A DNA stretch of 64,000 bases. Source: Sphaerolaimus hirsutus (Eukaryota; Nematoda; Chromadorea; Monhysterida; Sphaerolaimidae). The stretch spans positions 29,640,997-29,704,996 of the forward strand of contig OZ038453.1 of the NCBI GenBank assembly GCA_964036195.1, in the 5' to 3' direction. Under the pieces are notes generated by a model that worked only from the letters and a program-made list of their open reading frames with translations, was not told the DNA's origin and ran no database searches. Shown here one piece after another: positions 34,201 to 46,193 of the stretch (its first letter is position 1; every line of letters starts with the position of its first letter). The translations under genes were made by a program, and so were the position numbers.

Positions 34201-36814
34201 TGCGAAAGCGTATTTACGCTTACCCGAAATACCCGGGTAAATGGGTATTTATACTTACGCTTACGCTTACGCTTTCATAAAATACCTGTACGCTATTTTA
34301 CGCTTTCCCGGCCAAAATACCCGGATACTAAAAGCGTAAAAAAGCTTTTCACACGGTTCAGTTTTACACATTTGAAAAAGCATAAAACCACAAAAAAGAG
34401 TGAACGAAACTACGTGTCAAAAAAATTACTGCGTGCATGCAGTAATGTGCTGGAAATAGTGGCACATTTACAAATTGTGTCGCAGTACGAATGTCTTGCT
34501 AATACTGTGTCGTCGAGCAAAATCGTGGCTTCAGATAAGAAGTTTTGGGCTGAAAATGGATTCCAACGACGATGTTGTCGCTGTCGACAGCACTAACTCC
34601 AAGTTGGAAGATAAAAAGATGACTTACTGTGTTTCTTCTAATAGAACGGCAGCCTCCAATAGAACGGCACCTCCCATTTAACGGCAGGCAAAAAAGTTGA
34701 CAAAAAAAATTGAACGGTGCTCTCCTATTATAAGAAATACGGTAAGTGTCGCTGCCGATGAATTGCCAAACAACATATGAGGGCAGACTACTAAGTGGAC
34801 ATCCGAAAAATGTCGCTGAGAGCTTTATTTGGAAAGAATTCACTGAGAAAACATATTTTAAACTTTTTTTACGCTTACGCTTTTATTTACGCTTTCCCAG
34901 GTATTTTAAAAATACCTTACGCTTTAAGTATCCATACTGAAAATTTGGAAAGTGTATTTACGCTTACGCTTACGCTTTCCAAAAATACCGGTATTTTAAT
35001 AACTCTGCTTTGCATGTGACTTTACATTTAACACTTTACTTTACACTTTACAGGGCTTGGGACTGCCCCCAGGACTGGGTATCAATATTGTCTACTTGCT
35101 CTTCGGTTGTTGGGCAGCAGTGGCTTGCTGGCACTTTCGCAAGAGTCTCAAAAGTGACAAGCCAGGTGGCAGTCCCGCACCCTGTAAAGTGCTCAAGTCA
35201 AGTGTCAAATGTCACGCAAAATGAGAATAAAAAGATAAACACCTTCCCGGACAAGTTCACCACCCATTTTTTTATTTCACTTCAAATGCAATATCTCCGT
35301 CCATGGGGGTGTTATAAAGCTGAAACTTTGTATATATAAAGTTGTAAGACCCCTCTACTCACCAACAATGGGGGAGGTGCGGCGACTCACTGCAGGGTGG
35401 GTCACCCTATATGCAACAATTTTTTTGGCGTTTTTGGTGTCCCAAACAAGTTCACCACCCACTTGATTGGCTACACTACGAGAGCCATATCTCCAGCTGT
35501 GATGGCGGTATAAAGCTGAAATTTGGGGGATGTCTTGCCAACAACCCCCTTCACGATCCACCAGTGGGGCGGCTGCCAACAACCCATTAAAGCATGGGTC
35601 ACTGCATATAAAGTTAACCATTTTCTAAAAACAGCCCAAGTGTCCCAAAACAAGTTCATTACCCAACTGCATTAAAAAAATGTTGCAACAACATACCTAA
35701 TAAAAGAATGAATCGGGTTGGAACACTATTTCAGCCAAAAACAATTTTTTTCAGTAGGGCATCCACCCTGTCCCATAAACAGCCAACTGAAAATTTCACT
35801 TTAAACCAATTCTTTGTATCACACTTAAAAAGTTGGTTTACAAAGTTCACTAGAGGAGGGTCTAAGGTTTAAAGTTATGTAAACAACATAACCTCTAAAA
35901 TGCTTCCATAAGGAAATTTACTTGGGGTGAATTCTATGATGTCAAAATGATGTCATTTCAGGAAGAAAATTTGACAAAATTTTCACTTTTTCATTCACCC
36001 CAAATAAATTTCCTTATGGAAGCATTTTAGAGGTTATGTTGTTAACATAACTTTGAACCTTAGACTCTCCCCTAGTGAACTTTGTAAACCAACTTTTTAA
36101 GTGTGATACAAAAAATTGGTTTAAAGTGAAATTTTCAATCTGCTGTTTATGGGACATGGTGGGTGCACTACTGAAAAAATTTTAATGAGCAGAACTAGGG
36201 TTCATATCTGATTCAATTTTATATCAGGTATGTTCTCACAACATTTTTTTATAATTCATTTGGGTGGTGAACTCGTTTGGGACACTTGGGTTGTTCTTAA
36301 AAAAATTAGCAAATTTATATGCAGTGACCCATGCTTTAGTGGGTCGTCGGCAGCCGCCCCACTGGTGTATTGTGAGGGGGGTTGTTGGCAAGACATCCCC
36401 CAAATTTCAGCTTTCTACCGCCCTCACAGCTGGAGATATAGCCTTCAAAGTGTAGCTAATCAAGTGGGTGGTGAACTTGCTTGGGACACCAAAAACGCCA
36501 CAAAATTTTTTTGCATATAGGGCGACCCACCATGTAGTGAGTCGCCACACCTCCCCCCATTGTTGGGGAGTAAGGGGGTCTTACAACTTAATATATACAA
36601 AGTTTCAGCCTTATAACACCACCATGGACGGAGATATTGCATTCAAAGTGAAATAAAAAAATGGGTGGTGAACTTGTCCGGGAAGGTGTTTATTTAGTTT
36701 CTGAACATCTGCATGACATTTGACACTGGACTTTACACTTTACAGTGTGCGGGACTGCCCCCAGATAGCTCGCAGGACCAGTCCACGCAGCAGGCAGAAT
36801 CGATTCCACAGTGA
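28232..36814 (+). CDS. Multi-pass membrane protein, 3' end resolved, 5' end open
   Basis: Coding pieces: about 28232-28477 continued at 28957-28967 after a hAT insertion, then 33860-34056, 35073-35165 and 36765-36814 (TGA). They sum to 597 nt and all phases agree. The protein has hydrophobic spans (near SLIGCGLNVVGVLVTVLP, VADVLLFIAGVLLICA, PAIAFWLMVSTF, a weaker one in exon 33860-34056, and GINIVYLLFGCWAAVACW) and a polar tail ending QQAESIPQ. It probably sits in a membrane; no family recognised. The last two introns (34057-35072, 35166-36764) are family A elements with clean GT...CAG ends, each carrying nested transposons. A family A left end also starts the intron at 28968, but its right end is lost and the acceptor used here (GAAGAAAG|TTCG) is inferred. 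The frame runs into a stop at 28229, so the start or an upstream exon is unresolved. Confidence 0.55.
28478..28948. mobile_element. hAT-like family E element inside a coding exon (plus-strand membrane gene)
   Basis: TAGTGATGGAATGGCGCC..GGCGCTTTTCCATCACTA with TSD GTTTTGAC/GTCTTGAC. Removing it restores FVSFDKHT in frame up to a family A donor. Confidence 0.85.
28968..29016 (+). mobile_element. Truncated family A left end
   Basis: CACACCAG|GTGCCTGTCCCAGACCCTG begins an intron, but the right end is not found; D2 and C sequences follow directly. Confidence 0.6.
29349..29751. mobile_element. hAT-like MITE, family H
   Basis: TAGGGTTCAAACGGG..CCCGTTTGAACCCTA with perfect 8-bp TSD CTCACAGG. Interior GGTCCC/GTCCCG arrays. 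Confidence 0.92.
29882..30894 (-). pseudogene. Unclassified decayed ORFs inside a nested insertion
   Basis: Minus-strand open stretches 30894-30670, 30652-30305, 30339-30142 and 30130-29882 follow each other in changing frames, with a repeated SQEWAGGASQEW motif and a basic segment (KAAVSRSKKCKVAVCKKGM-like). A TATA-type promoter lies upstream on the same strand. The block is enclosed by the arms of a family I element and does not match its short copies, so it looks like foreign cargo, perhaps a retroelement gag region or a captured gene. No conserved domain recognised. Confidence 0.35.
30988..31113. repeat. Two-copy 63-bp tandem duplication
   Basis: The block starting TTTCAGCTTGGACACAAAAC is repeated almost exactly at 63-bp spacing, with one or two differences. 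Confidence 0.85.
31930..32010 (-). promoter_or_regulatory. Promoter-like cluster: TATA, CCAAT and GC boxes
   Basis: On the minus strand CTGATTGGTTGGCTCCGCCC is followed about 30 bases later by GAGCTATAAAAGC and then a pyrimidine-rich CTCTCTCACTCACTCACTCA. This is the classic order and spacing of an RNA polymerase II core promoter. It would drive minus-strand transcription toward the decayed ORFs at 30894-29882. It could be a cellular promoter or part of an LTR; no LTR ends were found. Confidence 0.5.
34057..35072 (+). mobile_element. Family A introner (intron of the membrane gene) with nested D
   Basis: GTGGCAGTCCCAAGCCCTG..GGCTTGGGACTGCCCCCAG. Splicing joins TTYTFAG to LGINIVYLL in frame. 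The left flank is CTG, the right CAG. Confidence 0.88.
34195..35007. mobile_element. hAT-like family D element, nested
   Basis: CAGAGTTGCG..AATAACTCTG with perfect 8-bp TSD CTTTGCAT. It carries the MDSNDDVVAV ORF start (34557) and a K-type MITE (about 34623-34741). Confidence 0.9.
35166..36764 (+). mobile_element. Family A introner (last intron of the membrane gene) with nested I
   Basis: GTGGCAGTCCCGCACCCTG..GTGTGCGGGACTGCCCC with CAG on both sides. Splicing joins KSLKSDKP to DSSQDQSTQQ in frame. Confidence 0.88.
35236..36692. mobile_element. Family I foldback, nested
   Basis: TAAACACCTTCCCGG..CCGGGAAGGTGTTTA; the two halves are inverted copies over most of their 1.46 kb. Confidence 0.88.
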
Positions 36815-36876
36815 CCAATCGCAATGTGATTTGTCAGATATCACCCCCAATCACAGTGAAAGATGCATGTGTGATC

Positions 36877-37031
36877 CAGAGTTGTTAAAAGTACCGAACG
36901 TTTTTCGAAAATATAAATAAAAAAATTAAAAAAATACTTTAAAAGTAATAAATACTTTACGTTTACGAAAAAATGAATACTTTACGTTAACGTTTACTTT
37001 TGAAAAAGTTCAGTACTTTTAACAACTCTGC
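36877..37031. mobile_element. hAT-like MITE, family D2
   Basis: CAGAGTTGTTAAAAGTACCG..AGTACTTTTAACAACTCTG. Beyond it, 37032-38150 holds only degraded E/K traces (37350-37640) and no gene that I can support. Confidence 0.8.
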
Positions 37032-38154
37032 ATTTATGTTTTTTGAAGTTTTTTTTCATTAGCAGACAGAGTGAAATGAACTCACAAGCACCCACACAGT
37101 GCGACCTACATTTAGACAGAGTTCTCATATTTAGGTAAATATTTGTGTTTTGTTCAAACTCTCAAACAATTGGATTAAACATTACACTCGCACGTGTTTT
37201 CAAACTAAATTTCACGGTTTGATGCATACCGATTTAGGATATACCTACCTTTAAGGATAAATTCAAAATGTGCACCTATTTCAAGGCACTTGAGGCTTCT
37301 TTGATAATTATTGCACCCGAATTCTTCTTATATAGGGCAGGTCTCGATAGAAGGGCATCTCCAATAGAAGGCACACTTTTTAGGTTTAATTTGGGCTAGG
37401 AAAAAATAGAAGGGTGTCCTTGCATTGAAAGAAATACGGCATTAGTGAGGAAATGAAACCAAGGCTCTGGCGCCATTTACCTCATTTTTGGCACCTTTTT
37501 TCTGGCGCTATGTGCTGAACATACTGTTGGAAAGCGCCACGGAAAATGGCGCACTTGCCATGGCGCCATTCAAAAATGGTGCCGAAAATATAATTCGTGA
37601 ACTCAATAAAGTGACACTACTAAGGCGCCAAATCGTTTGGTGGAATTTTTAATTAATGGCAAAATTGCGCCAATGCACAATGCCAATGCCAATGCATTGC
37701 AATAAAAAGGGAACAATTTCAAAATACATTCTATCAAATTTTGCAGCCATTCCAATTTTCGCCTAATTTTAAAATCCTATCACATTTCACGGTCAGTTCA
37801 TTCACCTGCGTCGAAATTGATAATACTTATGTACCTATTTATTTGTTTATTTACATGAAAATATTTTGTTCCCTCGAGGCATCATTTTGATTTCCGGAAA
37901 TTGTCCAGATGTGGTGAACTGCGAAAATTTGATTGTGAATTTGTCTTGATTTATGACACATTTTTGATTGCGATTTTTTTTCGGAAATGCGCTCAATGGC
38001 GTACCTTTATTGAAACTTATGTTTCTTCGATCACACTTTTTGTTTTTACATGAAGTTACATAACAACAACTTTTACACAACATGTTTTTACATAATAACT
38101 TTGTGTGACACTTTACATTACATCTGACACTTTACTTGACACTTTACTGGATTC

Positions 38155-38803
38155 TCGAAATACCCCCAGGGTGATTATTATTTCAGAGAAAGAATTTTGA
38201 GGGGGGGGGGGGTAAACGAAGGGGGTATTTCGAGGGGGGGGTCATTATTTTGCCAGAAATTTTTCGAACTGCCAGTATAACTTTGTTGCTTGTACGCAGA
38301 CGTAGAAAAATGCAACAATAGGCACCATGTAAATATAAAGGTATATACCGTAAATCCTCGAATAAGTCCCCAGGGGAGTTATTTTTTCGTCAGAATTTTT
38401 TGAGGGGGGACTTATTCGAGGGGGGGGGGGAGTTATTCGAGACTTGTTCTAAAACCATGTTCTAACGTAAACTCGGCAGAAATGATACTCTACAAGTTTG
38501 TTCCACTTATGTTTCGCTTTGCTGAGCGTCAATGAAATGCAAAGCCTTACTGAACAGCGAAATGCGATGCATCTTCAATACGGTAGAAAAACGGTGCACA
38601 GTGGGTCATAAATAAGTCAATATGTATTTAGGTATAACAAATTCATTGTTTTTAACGTGTGTTCTGCATTGCCCGGATCACAAACCGCAGCTTTTGTCAT
38701 TTACGTTTTCTTTACACTCAATTGGGGGGAGGGGGTTATTTCGAGGGGGTTTATAAATTCATAGTGTCCATTTTAGGGGGGTATTTCGAGTATATACGGT
38801 ACC
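38155..38803. mobile_element. Nested family C copies
   Basis: CTGGATTCTCGAAATACCCC at the left and GAGTATATACGGTA at the right; a second start CCGTAAATCCTCGAATAAG at 38348. Confidence 0.7.
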
Positions 38804-38873
38804 CGGAAGAGAGAAATGAGTGATCCTATTTAATTAGCAGAACCTGAAAGAAGTATGTAAGATAGCAATGTCC

Positions 38874-39179
38874 AGGCGCCAATCCCAAACCCTGTAAAAC
38901 GCCCTGTAAAATGTTAAATGTCATGCAAAGTGTCAAAAGTCATGGAAAATGTCCTGCCAAATGGCAACCGAGTTGCCATTTTGCAGGGCATTTTCCATGA
39001 CTTTTGACACTTTGCATGGCATTTGACATTTTACAGGGCTTTTTACAGGGTCTGGGACTGGCACCTGGGGTGTTTTTTTCTGGAGATTACCTACAGCAAT
39101 ATAAAAAAGAAAACTCATTTAAATCCACCATGAATTGACATTTTACAGGTCTTTTTACAGGGTCTGGGAGTGCTCCCTG
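38874..39179. mobile_element. Family A copy plus a second family A right end
   Basis: GCGCCAATCCCAAACCCTG..GGGTCTGGGACTGGCACC (to 39068), then about 65 bases, then a second end GGGTCTGGGAGTGCTCCCTG. The 65 bases (CTGGAGATTACCTACAGCAA..) return inverted beside the family A copy at 55150-56262. Confidence 0.65.
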
Positions 39180-40065
39180 TTGAAGTTTCAATTGCGAAAA
39201 AATCCATTCACGCCAGTAATAAAATCGACATAATTTCGTCGCGGGGTGAAATAATTGACCACAATCGGAAATTCGTTATTGCTGAATTTATTGGTTGGGC
39301 AAAAAATCACTATCGAGAGAACATTTTAGTCATGCGTTTTATATTAGTACACTGAAGTGAAGTAATGTGGCGATGGGAAGAGAAATTATATTTTAGAAAA
39401 CATTATTAAGAAATATTCTTTGTTTTTGATTTCTAAAACGTTTCTCTCTCTAATAAGCCATTTCCATGCTTTTTACAACAAAAAAACTGTGTCATATTCT
39501 AAAATTTGTTATGCATGAGGTGTGTGACAAAAAAAACATTTTTCTTGTTTTCCTTCATTTTCATCTCATTTTCCCACTGGTAATGTCTTCAAATATAAAA
39601 GGATACATTGGAATTGATCACATATTTATATAAAGAGAAAAAGGATTAAAACTCAACTTTTGGCATCAGTGTTCTGCACTCAGTGCATGGAAGCAAATCT
39701 GCTTGCCAAATTTGAAAAAGTTGCTTTTTATTTGATAATCATGGAAAACATCCTGGGGCACTCCCAGGCCCTGTAGGTCCTGTAGGCAAAGACCCTGTAA
39801 AATGTAAAATGTCATGTAAAAGACCCTGTAAAATATCATGTGTATCCAAATCTTATGTTATCATATCCAAATCTTATGTTTTTGTATCCAAATCTTATGT
39901 CAAATAGTAAGATTTAGATGCAAAACATGAGATTTGGATATGATAAAATAATATTTGGATACACATGACACTTTACCGGGTATTGTATGTAACATTTGAC
40001 ACTTTACATGGTCTTTTACATGACACATGCCATTTTACACAGTCTGGGAGTGGCACCTGGAATAG
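39180..40065 (+). CDS. Candidate 3' exons of an unknown gene
   Basis: Three pieces read in frame: 39180-39346 (contains VEVSIAKKSIHASNK and EFIGWAKNHYREN), 39684-39755 (CMEANLLAKFEK), and 40060-40065 (GAA TAG). The first directly follows a family A right end (..GTGCTCCCTG). The last two are separated by a reverse-oriented family A element (39756-40059) flanked by CTG, whose exact removal gives ..ENILE and a stop. The donor at 39347 (GTACAC) is weak, and no upstream exon joins in phase. The first piece also ends in its own stop at 39353-39355 if not spliced. No family recognised. Confidence 0.3.
39756..40059 (-). mobile_element. Family A element, reverse orientation
   Basis: GGGCACTCCCAGGCCCTG..AGTCTGGGAGTGGCAC with CTG on both sides and the TATCCAAATCTTAT core in the centre. 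Confidence 0.8.
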
Positions 40066-40201
40066 TTTTCATGTGATTTTCAAAAATATAATCTTCTAGC
40101 TGGACTGGTTGTGCCAGTTGTACTGTTGTACTGTACAGTTGACTGTAAATGGCTTACATTGTATGTTTTTTGTACTTCAAAAACATAAAATTATTGTCAT
40201 T

Positions 40202-43200
40202 ATGAGTGAAGCTTGTGGAAAACACAACACAGGTAGGAATATATAAAAAATGTACACTTTTCTGAGGTTCATGTAAAAAATTAAACCAGGATAATGGTGA
40301 AAATGCAAAATAAAAAAACTATTTTTGAAAAAGTTTTGCCACTCTTTGTTTTTCACTTTTTCCCATCACTTCCCGAAATTGAATCATGCCCATACGAGCG
40401 TGTAATTTACTTCACCTACACTTGCAAATAGAATCGTGTTTCTTAACGTTTGAAAATTTGCCACTCATTTACCACTCAGTTTTTTTTTACAGTTAAACAT
40501 TTGTTGTTTTATTTAACAACATTAAATTATTTGATGGCTGACAAATTGAACAATAAAATCAAATCAGTAATACTCAATGATGTACGTTAATGCATGCTAA
40601 AGTAGTTTAAATACAAAAAAAATATTAAAAATTAGTTAACTCATCAATCAGCCATGGATGCATTTAAGTTTACTAAAATGAGTTAATTAAGTACAGTCCA
40701 GTTGACAAACATTTTATTCCAGTAAACTAAAACGCGATTTAAAGTTGAATTATGAGTTCACTTTTGGTGATAAATAAGCTCTGATTTGACTGGTGGTTTG
40801 GTTTGGTTTGGTTTGTTTTTTATCGTTGAAGTTTGTTTTTTATTCCAATGGCATATGGTAGATTTAATGATGAAAAAGCGCCATGGCGCTCGCGCCTCGC
40901 ACTAGCGCCAAAGCAAAAACGCATGGCGCTTGGGGCTATTTTGCCGTGGCGCCATGCATACGAAAAGCGCCATGGATAGTGATGTAAAAGCGCCATGGCG
41001 CTGGCGCCTGGCGCTAGCGCCAAAGCAAAAAGCGCCATGGCGCTCTTGGCGCTTGGCGCCATTTTCCCGTGGCGCTATTGGCGCTTGGCGATGGGGTTTG
41101 GAAAAGCGCCATGGCGCTTTTGGCGCTTGGCGCTATTTTTGCGTGGCGCCAGGAACAAAACGCCTGGCGCTGGCGCTTGGCGCTAGCACCAAAGCAAAAA
41201 GCGCCATGGCGCTTCTGGCGCTTGGCGCCATTTTGCTCTGGCGCCATTGGCGCTTGGCGCTGAGGGTTGAAAAAGCGCCATGGCGCTTTTGGCGCTTGGC
41301 GCCAAAGTTCTGGCGCTTTTCACATCACTAGCCATGGAGCTTTTGGCGCTTGGCGCCATTTTTCTCTGGCGCTATTGGCGCTTGGGGCTGGGGGTCGGAA
41401 ACGGGCCATGGTGCTTTTCACATCACTAGGGAGATTGCAATTTTGAGTTGGCTAACAGTGGACAAATTTCATATTCTCAATAAACTTATACTTTAGTCAA
41501 AAAAATGTTGTTCTGAGTGTCAGTTGAGTGACATTTCATGTTTTTTAATGCACTGGGACTAAATTGTAATACACTTTACAACCGCACAGCGAAATACACA
41601 TGTCAATTTTCTGCGGTTTTCGACTTTTTTTCACGGCTATTGAAAACGATGCCCTTGGTCTCTGTTGCATTTTTTATTTTTGTCCGTTTTTTAAATTATT
41701 TTGAGTTGACAGTTGACCGAGAAAATTTGTTGAATTTCCCTTTTTATGGATACCTACCTTTTTTAGAATTTGCGGGACATCAGTGAAATTTGTCATGCTT
41801 TTTACTATGTGGCGCTACACACTTTTTAGTTTACATCTTAGCTTTAGGAAATTTATAAATCTACTTTAAAAACATATCAGCTTGCCTACAGAGTTGCGAA
41901 AGTGTATTTACGCTTACCAGAAATACCCGTGTAAATGGGTATTTATACTTACGCTTTCTTAAAATACCCATACGCTTCGTTACGCTTTCCCGGCCGAAAT
42001 ACCCGGCTACTGAAAGCGTATATGAAAGTGTATAACTGTAGTTGACGGACCCCTCATTCCGGTGAACTCAAATGTTGTCAAAGCTGGTTTATCGGTTCCG
42101 GAAATTTCGCTTTTGATTTGAGTGCGCTTGTTCGTATTTAAATGGAATTGTGGAAATGCATAAATAATTACCTACCACATGTTTACCCCCCATACTAATA
42201 CATAAATACCGTATTTCCTCGAAATATCCCCCTTCGAAATACCCTCTCAAAATGACCACTAAGAATTAATAGACCACCACCCCCCCCCCCTCCAAATTGA
42301 GTGCAAACGTAAACGACAAGGGCTGCAGTTTGTTATCCAGCAAATGCAGAACACACGTTAAAACAACAATGACTACAAGTGCAAGAAATTTCTGGCGCAA
42401 TCTAAACCCCCTCGAAATACACCCTCTAAATTTCAACTTTGGAAAAAATAAATCCTTGGGGGGTATTTTGAGAAAGTGCGGTATATGATTTGATAAACAC
42501 CTGCCCGATCAAGTCCGGCCCCCAATTTTTTTTTGTCTGACGTCGTATCTACAGTTCTAGGACGCGCCAGAAGCTGAAACTTGTTGTAGATATTGGTGCA
42601 ACACCCCTATACTTCGCATGAATTGAAGGGGTCGCGGCGTCCCCCTACAGGGTGGGTCTCTGAGTGCAAAAAAATTTTGCAGCTTTTTTAGTGTCCCACA
42701 CAGGTCCGGCCGCCACTGATTTCTTACACTGCGGGTGCCGTACCTCCAACTGTGGGAGGGGTATAAATCTAAAATTTTGGGGATGTGTCGCCAACACCCC
42801 TCCCCTACTATACACTGGCCAGGCGGTTTTTGGCAACTCACCACAGTGTGGGGTGCAACGTTTAAAGTTTATTAAAATGTTACTGTCCCACACAAGTCCA
42901 GCATCCAATTGAATTTCAAAAAATGGACACTTTTGTGTTGTTTTAACACTAATGTGGTTGACAATGTGAAATAAGCATGAAATATCCTCTAAAAATATCT
43001 TATCCAACCTAAAACTGCCCATCACATGAACCCCCCCCCCAAGTGGGTGACAAAAAAATCACTTTTCACAACTTTTTTTTAGACACTTGAACTGCTGGTT
43101 CACAATAATCTATAGGGGAGGGTTAAAGGTTTCAAATTGTGTAAACAACCTTACCTCCAAAATGCCTTCATAAGAAAATTTGCTGGGGGTAAATTAAAAA

Positions 43201-44276
43201 CGTAAATTTTGCCTATTTTTGTTCCTGCAATGATGTCACTTTTACAATTTAAAATTCACCCCCGGCAAATTTTCTTATGAAGGAATTTTTGAGGTAAGAT
43301 TTTTTACACAACTTGAGACCTTTAACCCTCCCCTATAAATTATTGTAATCCAGCCGTTGAAGTGTCTAATAAAAAAGTTGTAAAAAGTTATTTTTTGTCA
43401 GCCACCCGGGGGGAGGAGTTGGGCATGTGGTGGGCGGTTTTGGGTGGGATAAAATATTTTAGCGGATATTTCAGGTTTATGTCACATTATCAAACGCTTA
43501 AGTGTTAAAACAACACAAAAGTGTTCATTTTTTGAGATGCAATTAGGTGTTGGACTTGTGTAAGACCGTAATGTTCTAACAAACTTTTAGCGCTGCACCC
43601 CACACTGTGGTTAGTTGCCAAAGACCGCCTGGCCAGTGTATAGTAGGGGAGGGGTGTTGGCGACACATCCCAAAATTTTTAGATTTATACCCCTCCCACA
43701 GCTGGAGCTCCGGCACCCGCAGTGTGAGAAATCAAGTGGGGGCCGGACCTGTGCGGGACAGTGAAAACGCCGCAATTTCTTCCACATATATGGCGACCCC
43801 CTCTATAGTGAGTCGCCGCTGCCCCATTTATTCATGAGGGGTAGTGGGGGGTTGCGCCTATATACCACCCAAGTTTTAGTTTTCCATCCCTCCCACAACC
43901 GGAGATCTTGGCTGCGAAGTGAAAACCAATAGGCGGCCGGACTTGATCGGGCAGGTGTTTATGTCGCTTTTTCTCACCAACCACCAGTAACGATGGCAAA
44001 CCCCTTGAAATAAACTGTTTAAACCATAAGTTTTTTCCCAAAATCACTTGTTTTCCAGGAGTTTTTTTTTCTTCACATTTTTTCCGCTTTTTGTGCATTT
44101 TCTAGTCGAATAGCTTTCAAATTATCGAATTTGAATGTCAATTTTGAATACATTTTTATGTTTTGCCCACAGGCACATTTGCACATTTTTTCGTACTTTT
44201 CTGCGGGTGGAAAAAACTCATAGTAAAAAAAATGAGAAAATTTTCGAATTTTTCAAATTTTATTTTCCAGCGCTAA
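40202..44276 (+). CDS. Possible 44-residue membrane microprotein, two exons
   Basis: Exon 1 (40202-40232) starts ATGAGTGAAGCTTGTGG and ends CAG|GTAGGA in phase 1. Exon 2 (44173-44276) follows TTTTGCCCACAG and continues in phase to TAA. The product is MSEACGKHNT, then a hydrophobic segment (GTFAHFFVLFCGW), then a lysine-rich tail. This is the layout of small single-span organelle or ER proteins, but no family is recognised. An AATAAA sits about 115 bases after the stop. The 3.9-kb intron carries nested E, D, C and I repeats. More exons could lie between; the phase match alone has a one-in-three chance. Confidence 0.33.
40865..41428. mobile_element. Family E elements, tandem or nested
   Basis: TAATGATGAAAAAGCGCC start, an internal TAGTGATGTAAAAGCGCC (40977), an internal CACATCACTA (41321) and a final CACATCACTA. 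Dense GGCGCTTGGCGCC arrays produce long false ORFs on both strands. Confidence 0.8.
41890..42020. mobile_element. Truncated family D element next to family O sequence
   Basis: CAGAGTTGCGAAAGTGTATT followed by the family D first arm; the second arm is missing and AACTGTAGTTGACGG (family O) follows. Confidence 0.6.
42209..42482. mobile_element. Family C MITE
   Basis: CCGTATTTCCTCGAAATATC..TTTTGAGAAAGTGCGG with TA flanks. Confidence 0.75.
42494..43964. mobile_element. Family I foldback
   Basis: TAAACACCTGCCCGATCAAG..TGATCGGGCAGGTGTTTA, arms inverted over most of the length. Confidence 0.88.
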
Positions 44277-44581
44277 TTCTCACGTCTCAATTTGCTCCAG
44301 GCGCCAATTTTAATTCTATATTTGCACAAAAGGCGAAAATCCGCGTATATAGTAAAATGGAATATTTATCTAAATATTTACGCTGAGCAAATAAATGCAA
44401 CAGTCGTTGTAAGATGGATAGATAGTAAAATGCTTTACAAATGCAAACACTGAACATTTGTGAAACAAATATTTGTTTAGGATTGTACAGATATGAAGTG
44501 GTCACTCCAAATCAGAAATCATTTCATTTGTACAATTTTGTTCACTCTGAATTCACTTTGCCCGACACACTACTTTGCTAC

Positions 44582-45365
44582 CGTATTTCTTCTAATAGAA
44601 GGGTGCCCTTCTATTTTTTCGTCAACTTTTTTACCTGCCCTTCTATTAGAGACTGCCCTTCTACTTGTTTCGTCAACTTTTCAACCAATCTTTTTCAAGT
44701 TCCGCCAAGGTTCTTCAAAGAGTTACGTCACAGACAGTTGATAGAATGACGATACATAGATTCATTCAACATTTGATGTTAAATTCCGTATTACCTCGAA
44801 TTATCCCCCCCTTGAATTAACCCCCCTCGAAATACCCCCCCCCCCTAAAATTCGGCTGAGGAAATACCAAACCCCCCCCCCCTCGAAATACCCCCCCCCC
44901 CCTAAAATAGAGTGTGAAGAGAACGTACATGACAAATACCGCAGTTTGTCATCTGTACAATGCAGAACACTGCATCTGTAAAATGATGATTGAGTGATGT
45001 TAGGGAATAGTTTATGTGTACCTAGATACAGTTATAAATATATGCCTACAAACACATATACATTTACATACTGTACATGTAGATTTTTCTACGTCTGAGT
45101 ATGGGGAATTTCTGGAAATGTCTGGCGAAATAATAGAACCCCCCCTTAAATAACCCCCCCCCCTCGAATTTTCCTCCCCTCAAATTTTGCTGGCGACATA
45201 ATAAACCCCCTGGGGGTATTTCGAGGTAATACGGTAGCACAAAGTCAATGAACCAAAGCCACTAAATAACAGCGTCCGCGGATATCTTTTATTCATTTGG
45301 CACAATTCCAGCATTTTGTGCACCTTCTATTGGAGATATTCCCTTCTATTAGAAGAAATGTGGTA
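44582..45365. mobile_element. Family K MITE with nested family C element
   Basis: CCGTATTTCTTCTAATAGAA..TTCTATTAGAAGAAATGTGG. Nested 44786-45233: CCGTATTACCTCG..CGAGGTAATACGG. Confidence 0.75.
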
Positions 45366-45369
45366 GAAA

Positions 45370-46060
45370 ACTGAAAAATTCTGTAAACTCATAAATCAGC
45401 ATTTAATGCATTTGATTTTGCTGGAATGATAATTTTTACTCTCAGTCGACTATTGTTGATGTAAGCCAAACTCCAGTAAATTCAAATGTCATTCAAAGTT
45501 GATTTACGAGTTGACTAATTTTCTTAGTTAACTGACAGTTAACTCATTTGCGCAGCACCATTATCGGGTAAATCGAATTTGGCCCCTGAATTGTGTATTG
45601 GCATACCCGGCCATTCTGAATACACAAAGTTCAGATGTTGGATTCAATGACATAACTTTCACTTTTAAGGTTGTTTGAAGACTTTTTTGCCACTCAATTG
45701 TCACTTATAAGAGCAACATTTTAAAATTGGACAAGTGAGAAAAAAAATGGTAAATTATGAGTTATGTTCAAGGTGACAAGTCAAGTGACAAGTAAAGTGA
45801 CAAAAAGTAAGCTTATAACTGACATGTTTTCTGACAGATTTATTTGAAATCGAGATGCTTTTATGGTTGCTGCACACACTAGTTTACAAGAGGTTTAAAA
45901 AAGTTGTAAACTCATAAACAAGCTTGACACATTTGATTTCACTGAAATGAATCATTTTAAGTTTCTGTCAACTGTAATTTATGAACACCTAATTTACAGA
46001 TGACTAAAATGTCATTCAAACTTGAATTTGCTCAGTTTACAGTTTTTAGTTTACTGGCAG
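45370..46060. mobile_element. Two family O foldbacks
   Basis: 45370-45560 and 45875-46060 share AACTCATAAA(T/C)(C/A)AGC and TTGATTT(T/C)(G/A)CTG(G/A)AATGA, each closing inverted. Between them 45565-45870 has no recognised feature. Confidence 0.55.
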
Positions 46061-46193
46061 TATTATATTTTACATAATATTTTAGAAATTTGTCACACAT
46101 TTGCATGAGATTTGACAAATTTGTCATACATATGACATTTGGCCAATTTGTCACACATTTTATATTTTACTAGCCCAATACAAAAATATGCAT

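Noticed and set aside
40930..41331. 133-codon ORF rich in Ala, Trp and Arg
   Set aside because: Produced by GGCGCC/GGCGCTTGGCGCC arrays of family E; the opposite strand is open too.
41538..41786. 82-codon phenylalanine-rich ORF
   Set aside because: AT-rich composition, no splice or domain support and no phase link to neighbours.
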